Shown: positions 33,701 through 45,632, counted from the first letter of the stretch. The stretch is DNA of 64,000 bases from Cudoniella acicularis (GCA_013054445.1 JAAMPI010000045.1:19516-83515); one strand, 5' to 3'. Numbers and translations: made by a program. Notes: generated from the letters alone by a model not told the origin.

Positions 33701-34548
33701 GCTTCTGCTCAATAAACAAACCGCTTATTTTTTGGGGGTGGGGAAACACAGAATCCATTTCTACAGAATATGCTAAGGCTGTACACCATGCAGTATTTCA
33801 TGACGACTAGCATTACAATTTTACGAGACTCGGCGCAGGAGCTTCTAGATAGCCTGCCCCGTCCACATCTGTACGATTACACTCACAATCCGTACATGTT
33901 GCGCCTCGTCAACAACCAGATCAAGCACGTAATGCGCGATCTGGTGGAAAAGGCCTACCTGGATGTCCTAGACACATTGGAGCTTTCACTTCGACAGAAG
34001 GCACCCGCACAGTGGGCTCCGAGTTTCTGCTGCATCATGGTGCTGTGCATGTGCGCCGAGATGGTGCAGACCACGAGCGATTTCCGCATCGTCAAATTGC
34101 TCAGCGACGCCAGGTCGTCGCCTCCTTCTCGAGAAGAGAGCATTGCGGTCTGTCGCAAACTAGACGACGTACCCATTGCGAGCTGTATGAGCATTTTCCA
34201 CCAAGTCTACACGGCTTGCAAGTTGAAAGACGGCGCAAAGCGAGAAGGTGGTTTTAATCCAGTACGCCAGGGGGTGGATGTCGTGATGAAAGCAGAACTA
34301 GGTCAAGATGTACAGGATTTAGTCACCAGAATTAAAACTATTGCGATGGAGCGTGGTGAGTGGACCCCCTTACGAGTGCCTGATAATCGTTATTCAAAAA
34401 TTATGCAGGCAACGATTTGGAGCAACAAGCAGCAACGCCGTCCTTCAACAGCAACTTGGATCCCGTCGCCGCCTTTGATAACCATAAGGTCTTCCGGAAA
34501 CGTAACTCAGGCCGGCTTGTGGCTAAATTTCTGATATCAATGTTGTGA
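30761..34548 (+). CDS. Zn2Cys6-type transcription regulator, eight exons, one apparent 1-bp frameshift
   Basis: Exons about 30761-31172, 31227-32097, 32151-32607, 32674-33043, 33102-33213, 33271-33674, 33752-34355, 34409-34548 encode ~1120 residues. The first ~690 are Ser/Thr/Asn-rich and probably disordered. Only then comes a basic run (KRERAKEIRR) and a Cys cluster SCLRCRIFKIAC-STADTC-ISC-x12-C, formed across an intron, matching C-x2-C-x6-C-x5-C-x2-C but with a long final spacing. The helical C-terminal part (ELLDSLPRPHLYDY, SMSIFHQVY) ends GRLVAKFLISML, as in a fungal family with mid-protein C6 clusters. In exon 2 the frame breaks at a T7 run (about 31874-31880); deleting one T restores a long frame, and total exon length is 3n+1, exactly one base too many. 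Either an assembly error or a young null allele. The start ATG is the first in frame; upstream exons are possible. Confidence 0.75.
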
Positions 34549-36366
34549 CTTGCAAGGAAATTGGCTGTTTTCTCTAGGTTGAGCTACCAGTGTTTCATTT
34601 ATTCTCTCTTTCAATGAAGTGACGTCTAGTAAAATGTTTTCCCCGCAATACAACAAACTTCATTTTGGGGTTGTTGGGGTGGGGTGGGGTGCTTTTATGC
34701 TGTACCTCTACTACTGTATTCTCATGCACAATTCACGAATCACGATTTCCTAATGAAACGGTCTGAGGGTAACTTCAACAAATGAAAAATTGGACATGCA
34801 ATACGCATGGAAGAAGATACAAGTTATTATTACTCATAGGAAAATAAAAAGTGTGTTACAGAAAGAATTAATCACGTGCATAATACTGGTATTATATCCT
34901 TTAATTTTTTTTTCATCTTCCCAAGGCCTCTGAGATGAGGCCCTCACATTTTGCAAGATGGGTTCATACTGCATGCATGCCTGCCTAAAAGAGGGTTGGG
35001 CCTGAAAATGTTATCTCACGATTCTGCTCTCGGTCAGGCCACTTTGAGATTCTCGGTCAGCAAAACTGCTTCAGGGTGATTGGCTCCGTTGGCCTCCGCA
35101 TGGCACACATCACTTCATCCTGCACCCGGCCCTCCCCTTAAAAAAAGCCGGAGACTTCTCTATTTTTTTGTATACTGCCCGGTTATATGAATCTTTTGCG
35201 CAAAAACAAGACATCAATCCCTCATATTGAGAAAATACCTAAAATTTCCCCTATTCTAGAGCGATACGAAGCAATTAAGAAGTGAAACTAATTAAAAAAC
35301 AAAAGATTTTTCCTTTTCCGAGTGAGGATTTGGGAGGTGGAGCAGGCCTATGACGTACTGTGCGTACTGTAGGCTGTCGATGGATAAGCCGTGGAGGGGT
35401 ATTGTATAGAGAGATAATTCTACCTTTCAACTAATCTTAGCGGGTGAGCGGTATCACAAGCTCTTCAGGAAAATTATTGGTCAGTACTTGGGTATGCAGG
35501 CCCCACCGGTTGGCGAACCCTCCATCGAGATCCCCCCTGTTTAGAAGCTTTGAGGAACAGAGTGTGTAGTGCGTCATGCAGCCTTGATCTTTTTGGTGCC
35601 CTTGTTTTTGCTCGGCCACAGCCCCGAGTTTTAAAACAGGTGATGGCTGAGGTGGAACCCACCCCAGCCATAGTCAAAAGCCCTGCAGTCCCCTTCCATT
35701 CCAAAAACTCCAAAGAACCTACTCACTCATACCCGAAAATGCAAAATATCAACGTGAGTCTCTATCGAGCGTCTGCAACGAAGAGGGGAGAGAGGAGCTG
35801 GCTGCAATGCTCAACGAGACCCAAGCCTCTTAGGAACAACACCCATTATTACAAGGAGGGCTGCAACGGAAGGAGGGGGCCGTGTTCAGGACGACAACAA
35901 AAACACCAGTCTATAATTCTCAAGGAAACCCTGGCATCAAAAGGACTAAACGCCTGCAGGGTACCGCGACTACAAGAAGAAAAGATAAGGGTTCGGTTCT
36001 GGAATCGCCCAAAAACACAAGTTAAGAATTTTCGGGGAAAACAATTAGAAAAAGACCACACAAATAGCACAGGAATGGAAGCAGCAATAGGGCTCATTTA
36101 TTGAGCAACAACAAGTAAAAAGCCAAGCATCATTGAAAGGATAACAACTACATCATACGAAACCAGCCCTTGCTCGAACTTAGATTCTCAAGCAGCGATA
36201 AGTACATATCCAAACGGTCTTATACAATATTAACACCATTCAGCAATCCAGAAATATTATAAGCAGCCACGGAATAAAGTCTCTACATCAGAGCGCATGA
36301 GCACAGAGGATGATCTACAGAGTCAGCTACGGTTTCGCACAGCTCTTAATCGATAACAAAAAGGGC
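34549..36366. other. Intergenic region between convergent genes
   Basis: No supported gene. A plus-strand frame at 35550-36104 is open but has no motif or homologous feel. It contains the G-rich tract annotated separately. Confidence 0.4.
34667..34689 (+). other. Potential G-quadruplex tract
   Basis: Four G4 runs separated by loops of 5, 1 and 1 bases (GGGGTTGTTGGGGTGGGGTG..) lie about 120 bp past the stop of the Zn2Cys6 gene on the plus strand. The short loops favour a stable parallel quadruplex. Confidence 0.6.
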
Positions 36367-37399
36367 TTACTCCTTGGCCAGAGGATATCCAAACAAACTC
36401 TCATAGTCGGATAACATCGATGAGCGACCGCCAATAAGATTTCCGCTACGAGTCCAAGGCAGTCCAAGGCTCGCCTTCGAGGGAACAGTGGTCCTAGCAG
36501 TTTATGTAAGTCAGTGCTCTTGTACGCGAGGAAAGAAGACTTACGCCATCAGGTGGATTTGGCGGCGGATTCTCAGGCGCGAGTGAACAACCGCTGACAA
36601 AATTTCCGCCACGAGTCCAAGGCTCCTCTTCGAGGGCACAGTGCTCCTGACAGTTACATTAAGCCAGTGCCCTTGCACGCGAGGAAAGAAGACTTACGCC
36701 ATCGGGGGGGTTTGGCGGCGGATTCTGAGGCGCCGGTGGAGGATGGTTGATATATGTTGCAAATAGTGAGCGAATCCCGAGTTCCACAACCTATTCACCG
36801 TCATTGGCATCAGTAATTATATCTCCCCCCCTACTGCCTCTTTTGAGATTATGTGATGTGAAGCATAGATAATGTTTCAAATACTATGAAACGTTGTGGC
36901 CCTTCATATGTGTTTGCATTTACAACGCATTATGTCGTGGTAAGTTTTTTATTTTGTACTTGTACACAAGGAAGGGCTCAACGTTCGAAGGGACCTCTCT
37001 GTTGGGGATTGCAGAACGAAGGATTGCTGGCGGTCAGTGACGTCGGCTCCAACCCAGCAGCAGCTATGTGACATAAGTATGTCACAAGTGCTTGCTGTCA
37101 GGTGTCGCGCGGCCGCGCTCTGATCCAGCCAGGCCATTTGTGGGTGCGCGGGACACAGCATGGATACTTTCACATACCTTCAAATCGACCATCGAAAATG
37201 CCATGTTTGTCATGGTGCTGAGCGCAGCCGCTTCTAAGCTCTCGTGCTCCTGCTGAGCCTGGCCACCCCAGGTGCGGAGGAGCAGATAGATTCGAATTCC
37301 GGTAGGTGAGCGGTCGAGCGAGATCGAGAGAGAGATGGAGCGTTTCAGGTTTCTGTAGGGAAAGTATTGCCCGATGGAAATGGCGCCCTGCAATTCCAT
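36367..37399 (-). CDS. Unknown fungal gene with tandemly duplicated exon-intron module; frame broken by 10-bp duplication
   Basis: Exon 1 (37399-37178) encodes MELQGAISIGQYFPYRNLKR ... an amphipathic helical domain ending AFSMVDLK. A 387-nt intron follows; exon 2 (36790-36698) continues the helix (VVELGIRSLFATYI) into PPPAPQNPPPNPPDG. Exon 3 (36646-36545) reads EHCALEEEPWTRGGN ... APENPPPNPPDG. Exon 4 from 36493 starts DHCSLEGEPWT. Exon 3 plus its neighbouring 51-nt intron and exon 4 are clear copies, introns included. In exon 4 the 10 bp GCCTTGGACT is present twice, giving a stop at 36446; with one copy the frame would run to TAA at 36367. An alternative acceptor inside exon 4 (TCGAAG|GCGAGC) would also restore that frame. 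Product unknown; total 154 aa as read. Confidence 0.55.
36435..36726 (-). repeat. Tandem duplication of exon plus intron (~150-bp unit)
   Basis: Two units (about 36435-36573 and 36595-36726) match through the CCGCCACGAGTCCAAGGCT coding part, the acceptor, the 51-nt intron with shared GCGAGGAAAGAAGACTTACG donor end, and the Pro-rich codons GGCGGCGGATTCT. Intron lengths are identical. Unit 1 additionally has AGTCCAAGGC twice in a row. Confidence 0.85.
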
Positions 37400-38310
37400 T
37401 GTGTTCTTGCCCAAGGTTTATTGGGTTCTAGAGAAATTATCAGTGTTAGCACAGGCGGGACCTCGTTATGGCTTTGGATCATGCTACCTTTCCGTCAATG
37501 TTATTGCTTAACGACGCGATGTGTTGGCTGGGTTCTGATTGAACTCGGTGGCTCTTGTTGCGTCGCAGCAGCAGCTCGACAGGACAGACGACTATGATGG
37601 GAAGAGTAACCAGGAGGAGAGGGTAGGCTGAAGCACGACCGGCGAGGGACGACAGGCGACCAGGGAACGGACGACGGACGACGGAAGACGGACAGAATGG
37701 TGAAAGGAGTGGTGAAAAGAATGGAAAAGAATGCAGTGCTGGTTGAAGCTGGACCGCTAACGGGTGATGTTGACAGGAAGGGTACGGAAATGGGACAGTA
37801 AAGGGACGACAGAAAGAGCAACAAGAAGACTAGAGCAACTGGATATGGGCTTGATTATCGATTCAAGGTCATATACGTTTGATATGGCCCTGGGCTTGGG
37901 CGCGGATAGGAACGGTGCTATGCGTTCTACGATTGCGTGTCGAGCGGCTCGGGGCTCAGCGCAGGGGAAAACAGTCAAAGGTTTTACTTACACCTCCCGG
38001 CCCTGGACATTTTCGCCACCCGGGGATATTTTAGGGTGGCGTGCGAAGGCAGTAAGAAGAGAGACTGCATAGTAGAGATTGGTGGAGAAAGCCACCACAC
38101 GAGTGAGGAAGAAAGACCGCAAGCCAAGCGGCCGGCTTGATGGCAGGCCAGAGCAGGAGGGGAGGCGACTGACAGAGACCAAGTGGAATTGCAAGCAGGG
38201 ATGGCCTGGGCGGGGACTCTTCCAACTTCCAAGGTCGCGCGGGCGTGAGCCCGGAGAGGGCTTGTGGTCTCTCCGGGAGAAGAGAGAAGAGAGAAGAGCG
38301 CCATCGCTAC

Positions 38311-38346
38311 GTGGGGATGGGGATGGGGGATGGGGGATGGGGATGT
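38311..38346 (+). other. GGGGAT repeat / potential G-quadruplex
   Basis: Five runs of four or five G separated by AT (TGGGGATGGGGATGGGGG..) follow an AGAGAAG microsatellite (38270-38297). Quadruplex formation on the plus strand is plausible. Confidence 0.6.
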
Positions 38347-40340
38347 TGGATACTTGGCCTCTCACCTTATCAGGTCCGGATTCGAGGCAGCAGGAGGAAG
38401 AAGGCCTTCAGGGAGTCAGGGACGAGCTGAACTGAACTTAGCGGACCTTACCTCGAGATCTGTACTTCGTACTGGCTTCTGACACCCAGCACGGTCTCTT
38501 GTATTGTGGGTGTTCTGCTCATTCCTGGGTCTGGCACAAGGGGGGTGGCCACAGAGGTAGAAAATTAGGCCCTTGGAAAGGCTGTGTGGGATACTGGACA
38601 CTGGAACAATCCCAAAAAGGAGATCATAGACAAAGCGGTGTGCAGAGCAGCGGCAGCCGCTGCGAAGGCAAAGGCCGGCGCGACCGCAAGGTTCCAAGGT
38701 TCCCTGACAATGATGCCGAGATGTGCTGCGAATTAAGAAATCGATACTCGGGCTCGAGTTGTGAGAGTCGTGTGTGAGTCCAAACAAACTGGAACGTTGT
38801 GTGGTCGCTTCCAAGCCCTACAGGGCCCCGGCTGGGCACAGGCTGGGCACCGTTGTGCCGCTATCTCGCAGTCGCTACACACAGGCGGATATGGTGATGA
38901 TCGCCATTGAGAGAACACGCCGATTTTCCAACTTGATGAGGGAACCCAAAACACCAAACCACGAAAAGCATAGATAGAATTATATATGCTTTTGGTCTAC
39001 TTATCAACTACCATAGTGTCCAGCATCCTCTTTGCCCTTGTTTTTCGGGAATTCTGCCTCCCCTTTTGTCCTCTACCATGCGCTCGCTCACTGGCCTGAA
39101 CGCCACAATCGCCATTTGTTATCTAGGTGATCACACTAAAGACGGCAACCGCCGGTAGCTTCAGACGAAGAAGCCTGTACCTGTACAGTACCTGTCAATT
39201 TCTTGGCTTTTCTCGAGGTCCCTTCGTCAAAGGGTTCCCGCGCGCTACTGCCTCGAGCTCCTCCAGCTCCACCAGCACCACCAGCCCCAGCTCTAAGCCT
39301 CCCCACGCCATCCAGGCTAAGCAGAGAACAAGTCCCGGAGGTGTGGGAGCCTTGCAGCCGTTGCCAGATGCATGTCATATAATTGATCTAACCAACACTG
39401 CTTCCAAGAGGAGGCACGCCAGTGAACGAGCTTCAGCGAGCTTCCACAGCCTAAGAGAACGTAGTAGTGACACTTGTAGGGATGTAAGCGCTAAAGCCTA
39501 GTGATCCCCTCCGCTACCGCTAGGTTGAACTTACTACGAGCTGTAATCACTTTTCACCTGAAATATAACTAGGACACTATATATTATAGCTCTTTAATGA
39601 GATTACGGAGGCAATGAACTTCGTGTTTGTTCAGCGCCGAATGGCTTGCGGGTACAGGTCTCCCTGTCCTGTCCGCCGATCGCTGCAGAATATCAAAGAA
39701 ACAAGCATTAAACAAACGTGTGTCTCAGGTACTAGGGTGCCGCACAGCAATGAACTTTAGCGGCGAACTTCAGCGAAGGTCAAATGACGACGCTGAATTT
39801 GCGGCTGACAGGTGCACGGGTTTCACTTTGTTCCTGGGAGGGACAGTTTTATTATAGTGAGGCTCGGTGAGTCCCCGACGGCTAGACAAACCTTCTCTCC
39901 AAGAACAGCGCCGAGAAATAAGCATAGAAGCAACATGTTTGTTTCTATTACTATTACTTACTGCCCCCCTCGGCCCCCTGCAGACCCCATCGCCCACAAA
40001 GCCAGGATCCTTTGCCGGGATCCGAAGCGGCGCAAGTACCGTCTTCAAGTACCGTCTTCTATTACTCGCTTTTTCTCATATGTGGAAATGCGCTTTGGGA
40101 GCGGTGAAGTGTAATGTCTCGGCTTTGGGAAGCCACCCCAGCACGCTCGCCGCAGGTGTACCAGCCTTTATGGTTAGATCTACGGAAGGCGCATCAAAAT
40201 TTCCGGTGGTGCTGTCACCCGCAACAACTTGAAACAGAAGGCAACTTCTCGTGGAAACAGGACTCTGAGCCCAAAATGATTGTGGCAGCGTTCGTTGAAG
40301 AGTGCAATTTAGCAACAGTGACTCATGCACTGAATTTTAG

Positions 40341-40393
40341 TGAGCGAGTGTCCGAGTACACTGTTACTCTGTGAGCGAGTAGCCGAGTACGCT
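40341..40393. repeat. Two-copy 22-bp direct repeat
   Basis: TGAGCGAGTGTCCGAGTACA at 40341 and TGAGCGAGTAGCCGAGTACG at 40372 start 31 bp apart and match at 19 of 22 positions. No coding or structural role is evident. Confidence 0.5.
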
Positions 40394-41384
40394 GAAGGCT
40401 CATAATCAAGCGCGCCAAAGGCTATCAAGCAGGTTCATCGATATACTTCACTGTACAGAGTGCTGCCAGGGACTCAGCGGGACAGCTTCGCTCCTGCGGT
40501 GCGAACCTAATCCCACCTTGTGCCGGTGGCCCTTTGGAGCTTTGCACAGAGTCTTCTCTCGAGTGATTTATACCACTAGTGTTGCGATCGTGCGCGAATT
40601 TACGAAACAGCTTAGTAAAGAGAAGAGGTCTATGAATTGAGATTTGAGTCGATCGTTGCTCAGGAAAGAAAGAGAACAAGTGACGTCCAGGGGAGGCATC
40701 TTGTTAACGCGCTAGAAGCTCGTTTAAATTAGCCTGTATTCTGTTCTGGAAGTCATTTATTTTTGGCTTCGGTACTCGCACCCAGGCACCCAGGCACCCG
40801 GTGCATGATGCGTCACGGACTACCACCGATTTCTGATATTTAGCATAGGGTTTAACTGACACAGTTTGCCTCCAGGTCCAAGTAAGAAGGTTGATGTCTG
40901 AAATAGTTGTTTCGTGGAAAATACGTTTCACCACCAACGTCCAAGGGCCGCTTTCGGTACTCATGAGGCGCGTTGTCTTCAATTTCCTTGACTGCCAATT
41001 CCAACAAATTGTCAAGGGTGAATCTATTGTTCCTTTTAGTGATGTCCGAGGAAAGAATCGCGATACTGCGCCATAGGTTGAACATTTACTCCGCTTGAAA
41101 GACGACGTCCAGCTGAGGCTGGAATCGATAATGACCAAAGGTCCCAAGGGGTATGCCTCAGTATTACCTATACGCAGATAAAGAGCCTGGATGGTAGCCA
41201 GCGATGTTCTGGTGAACCCCACACGGTGAGCCTACGGTCCAGTATCGGGTAGACCCCGGCTCGTCCGGCTGCCAGGAATACGGTAGCCTAGCTCGAGCGG
41301 GGATACAACTGATAGCTCCCAAATTATTCTGCGGCGACATCCCACTCTAACAAATCAACACCATCTTTGCGCCAAATTGCCAAA

Positions 41385-42934
41385 ATGTCTGCCGAAACGA
41401 TCACGACTATATCACCTACCACGAATAAGCCCGTATGCACTCGAAATGGCATTTCAGCAGCCGACCTCGACCTGCTCCCCACTATCGCCACCGAAGCTTT
41501 CTTGAGCTTTCGAAAGACATCTCTAGCAGATAGACAAACAATTGTCAAAAAGGCTTTGAAACTCTTGGGCGACAAACAGGATATATTGGCAAAAGAGCTC
41601 ACAGAGCAAATGGGACGACCGATTGCCTACACTGCGAAGGAAGTTACAACGGCTGTCAAGAGAGGCGAATATCTCCTGAAGATCAGCGAGGATGCATTCA
41701 AGGACACAGATGGGGAGGCAGAGGAAGGATTTACGCGGTTTATCCGCAAAGTGCCTGTTGGCCCAGTCTTGATTCTTTTTGCGTGGAATGTAAGTTTAAG
41801 AAAAATGTCAGCCAGCTTCGAACAGTTCTCACGGTTTCTAGTATCCATATTTGATCCTCGTAAATTCACTCATACCTGCTATCCTCGCCGGAAATTCCGT
41901 CATATTAAAACCTTCTCCACAAACTCCCACGATTGTCGAGCACATATCTGCTATTTTCACAGAAGCTGGACTACCGGAAAATGTTATTCAATACTTTCAT
42001 TGTGGCTCGCCATTTATCATCGAAACCATTGTGAGAAATCCAAAGATTGCTCTGATCTGTTTTACCGGATCTGTGGCAGGCGGACTAGCTGTTCAACAAG
42101 CTGCCGCCGACAGAATTGTTAATGTCGGGTTGGAACTTGGGGGCAAGGACCCCGCATACGTTCGATCCAATATCGATGTAGCTTGGGCCGCAGAGGAGAT
42201 TGTTGATGGTGCCATTTTCAACTCTGGACAAAGTTGTTGCAGTTTGGAACGAATTTATGTCGATGAAAAAATTCATGACGAGTTTGTAGAAGCTGTACAG
42301 AGCGTTCTCAAGAACTATAAGCTTGGTGACCCGTTTGACAAGGAGACTCATGTTGGTCCTGTGGTTTCGAAACGCTCCAAGGATACTATCGAAGCGCACA
42401 TTAAGGATGCTTTGGAGAAAGGGGCGAAGGATGCAACCCCAGAAAATGCGACATTTCAATCGCCGCCTGCAGAAGGAAATTTCGTCAAGCCGACTCTCCT
42501 TACAAATGTTGACCACAGTATGATTGTTATGACCGAAGAGACTTTTGGTCCGGTAATCCCAGTCATGAAAGTCAAGAGCGATGAGGAAGCCGTTAAGTTG
42601 ATGAATGACAGCGAATTTGGCTTGACTGCATCCATTTGGACAAAAGATACTGGAAAAGGGGCCGAACTTGCGGAGTCTGTTGATGCAGGCACTGTCTTCG
42701 TTAACAGATGCGACTACCCTAGCCCAGTAAGCTCTTCAACCAATCCTGTCACCTCAACTGCCAAGCTATTCTTACCCGAGGAAGCTTTCTTCCTCTTTCA
42801 TTTGCTAATATATTTTGTAGGACCTCGCATGGACCGGTTGGAAGAATTCTGGGAAAGGACAGACTTTAAGCAAGTTCGGCTTTGACCAGTTTGTCAAGCT
42901 AAAGAGCTTCCATGTCAAAGATTATCCCAAGTGA
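41385..42934 (+). CDS. Aldehyde dehydrogenase (NAD(P)-dependent, ALDH superfamily)
   Basis: Three exons (about 41385-41789, 41842-42726, 42821-42934) give 467 residues. It oxidises an aldehyde to an acid with NAD(P)+. Visible elements: VGPVLILFAWNYPY before the Rossmann part (motif completed across intron 1), AGNSVILKPSPQTP with the cofactor Lys, ICFTGSVAGG, the general base Glu233 in LELGGKDPAYV, and the catalytic Cys267 in FNSGQSCCSLERIYV. Also present are EETFGPVIPV and the C-terminal SGKG of WKNSGKGQTLSKFGFDQF, reached only after intron 2. The sequence resembles succinate-semialdehyde- or betaine-type ALDHs, but the substrate is not predictable. There is no presequence, so it is probably cytosolic. 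The start is the first ATG (CCAAAATG context). Confidence 0.93.
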
Positions 42935-44302
42935 GGATATATGAGAAGCGAGGTTGCACCATGGTCGCCGACCAAACTTCTTCGGTGTGCCACCATAACG
43001 TCTCAAGCGAGGGCAAAATCTCCATGTTTGTTCAATACCCGACGATTGCGATCGGAAATAGACTAATAGATCTCGAATGGGCTTCTCGTCATGGTTTCTC
43101 CAGGACAATGTGCATCGTAGCGCGAAGATTGTGGCTGGGAGCTGGGAGCTGGGAGCGCCACGAGCTAGACCATGGAACAAACGTAGAATCGATCGTGTCC
43201 CACGTCACAGCGAATGACGAATTCCGGCGACACTCACTTCCGAATTGTCGAGTTGGCAAGTGTTGTACAACTGATGCTTCCATCTTCGTTTAAGGTAAAA
43301 TTGCTCCCTACTTACGACGCGATTGGTCGCTTCCACCGCCTCCTTGAACAAACCCCTTCCTCGGGTCCATACCTTGCTGCAGAGAAATTGAAGCAGCTTT
43401 GACTGGTGGCTAGTGCTACACGATCAGAACAACTGACGAAAGCCTTGCATCCCACGCTTCTTACCTTCCGCAGATTACCCCTGAGCTCGTCCACACTGTC
43501 TTGTGTTTCCCAAGGGACCAATACTCATTGAACAAGTGCAAGCCTGACACACGAATAAAAACATTTGAAGGATTTCAGCTACGAGATTGTCGTCGGCTTC
43601 AATCAATCAAGCAAGCCACGCGACTCGAGGCATCAGCTTGGGCGTCGAAATCACACGATGTGCTGCATCGTCGCTGCATTCCGCATGTCTGGATCCGTTC
43701 TCTTATCAGCCATGGACCCATAGCGACAAATTCTTTGGCGCAAGGAGTACAAGTGATACCCTCCCACGTTGCCTTGTTGCTCCGCGACACTGGGAATGGG
43801 CAGTTCAGGGCGCCTTCCGTGACACGAACCTTGCTATTGTACTTGAATCGTAGTAATTTCGAAGATTTGATAGTCCGTTGCCCCTAGCAGCAAATATCTT
43901 CAAGGCGTTTTGAACATTCATATATGTTTGACGCTTCCCCAAATTCTGATTGTGCGAAGACTTCATCACCAGAACCTCCAAAACCTGAGACTGCAATCTT
44001 ATTTGGTGGTCGTTCTTCCCAGTCTTCGCCATTTCTTCTTCTTTGCTTCGTTCTTCAGCGTTTCGTTTTTTACCTCCGCAGTACTTTCTTTCGCCGTGTC
44101 CATTCATCGTCCAAGCCACAACCTCATTCTACATCGGCATAGCGTTTACCAACAAGCAAATTTGAGCTTTGCGATACAATTATATACATCCTGGCGCAAT
44201 GCCCTGTGTACCGCTCCAGCATGTCCTATCTCGAATAGGAGCTAGTTGCCTCGAAAGTGTTGGCCTAAAGCCAAAACCGGATCCGAAACCTCTCGTAATA
44301 GT
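42935..44302. other. Intergenic region
   Basis: No gene is supported. GCTGGGAG occurs three times in tandem at about 43136-43160. Frames on both strands at 43501-44245 are mutually overlapping and motif-free. Confidence 0.4.
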
Positions 44303-44641
44303 ATGACTCGCGTTCTGGATCTGCAACCCAAGCTGATCACACCCCAGAGCTCCCCATTTAATTTTCAAGAAGGTCCAGTAGTCAACTTTCCCGGATACAG
44401 CGAAGAAGAGTAAGCAAGCCTCACCGGCCCTTGACAGACCAATTCTTTAAATGCTAATATTTCCGAAAGTATCTCTCTCATGAAAGAGAAAGCGATCGCT
44501 TCAACTGCAGTACCTGAGAATGGCGAGTTCGACTTCGTCGCGCGAGACCATCAAGACCTCACTCGAGAGCAGGCTCGACTGGGTGCGAACTTGGTAGTAG
44601 GGTGGTATATCACGCGAGGAGGGTTAGCAGGAGTTGTGTGA
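44303..44641 (+). CDS. Small two-exon hypothetical protein (~92 aa)
   Basis: Exon 1 (44303-44409) encodes MTRVLDLQPKLITPQSSPF ... VVNFPGYSEE. A 60-nt intron (GTAAGC..GAAAG, branch-like TGCTAAT) joins to exon 2 (44470-44641), ISLMKEKAIAST ... EFDFVARDHQDLTREQARLG ... VVGWYITRGGL. Frame is kept, and composition is protein-like with mixed charge and no low complexity. There is no signal peptide or transmembrane helix. The C-terminus may continue in further exons (GTTGTG follows a GGA codon), so the end is provisional. Not recognised. It is supported mainly by the clean splice signals and coding-like composition. Confidence 0.42.
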
Positions 44642-45632
44642 GCTAGGAGTGAGGGGCTGTATACGTTTGTAAGATTGGCGGAAATGTGGAACGGAGTGGT
44701 GGCATTTTGATATTTGGGAGTCGGGGGCACGGTAGAATGTCTGACGGAAAGAGAGGGCGGTGGCAACACAAGGGAAGACATTACTTGGGGACATTCTCAA
44801 AGGAGTGAAGATACGGAGAATGGTGTATTAGGACTGAACAAAAGTTTCTTTGGACGTGCATTATAGTGGGTAGCATAATGGTGTTGGAGGGAGGAAAGCA
44901 CGGGTAGTAAGATATCCTACATGGATGCAGAGCTGCGCATACAGATATATTTATTGAGAATTCCATTTGTTGAAGATTAGCGAGGTCTTGCTGCTACCCC
45001 GAATGTTTCCGATCCTAAATATTATGTTCCATGTGCTTCAGAACAATTCTCTGAGCATCAGAACACTTCTCTAATTGTGAAATACATTCTCGGAGCACGA
45101 AGCACGAAGACGGAAAGTCTTGGAAGCCTGCACCGCTGTGGCCTGTGAATGGCTGCTCTTTTTGCTAAGTTCCTCGACAGTGGGGTGTCGCGTTGAGCTA
45201 AGAACACCAACGTCACTTCAATGGTTTGCCCATTTATCTTCAACAAAAGCATGTGTAAACAGGAAGACGGTGCCTAGATTGTAGAATTCATGGATTTCAT
45301 CATCTAAACCGAGAAATAGTTTTGTGGTTAATTAAGTAAGTTGAGGTGTCTCGGTGTTCTTAAATTGAACGACTGCTAGGGTCAAGCGTAAGCAGGTAGA
45401 TACGGAGAAGATCTCTCCTGCTGTGGTATACCCTCCGAAGATTGATTTCTGCAGATGCACTCGCGACAACAACGATAAGGAAGATGTGTCACAATAGCAT
45501 GGTAGCTCAGAATCCTCGAGAAGGTAACGCAAAATTCAATTGCCGGGTATCTTCCCCAAAATGCCATTTTGGCATAAAAAGCCTCTACTACAGTAAAACG
45601 CCGCAAAGTCATCCACCCACTGTGAGACTTTC
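44642..45632. other. Intergenic region
   Basis: No motif-bearing frame. The minus-strand gene terminates at 45633. Confidence 0.4.

Larger units (their letters stand above)
37400..41384. other. 4-kb GC-rich region without supported gene
   Basis: Open frames abound on both strands (37367-38840) because of purine-rich, low-complexity GC-rich sequence, but none has motifs and they overlap head to head. The proximal part is likely the promoter/leader of the minus-strand gene ending at 37399. A Ser/Pro-codon-rich frame at 39127-39501 is also unsupported. Confidence 0.45.

Noticed and set aside
35550..36104. Plus-strand open frame of 184 codons
   Set aside because: No domain, biased Arg/Lys/Thr composition, no good start context, and a minus-strand frame overlaps; probably chance.
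37367..38840. Many overlapping frames on both strands
   Set aside because: They arise from purine-rich, GC-rich low-complexity DNA; no frame has a motif or consistent splice signals.
39127..39501. Plus-strand frame with a poly-Ser stretch
   Set aside because: Ser run comes from CTCCAGCTCC repeats; no conserved motif and no splice signals.
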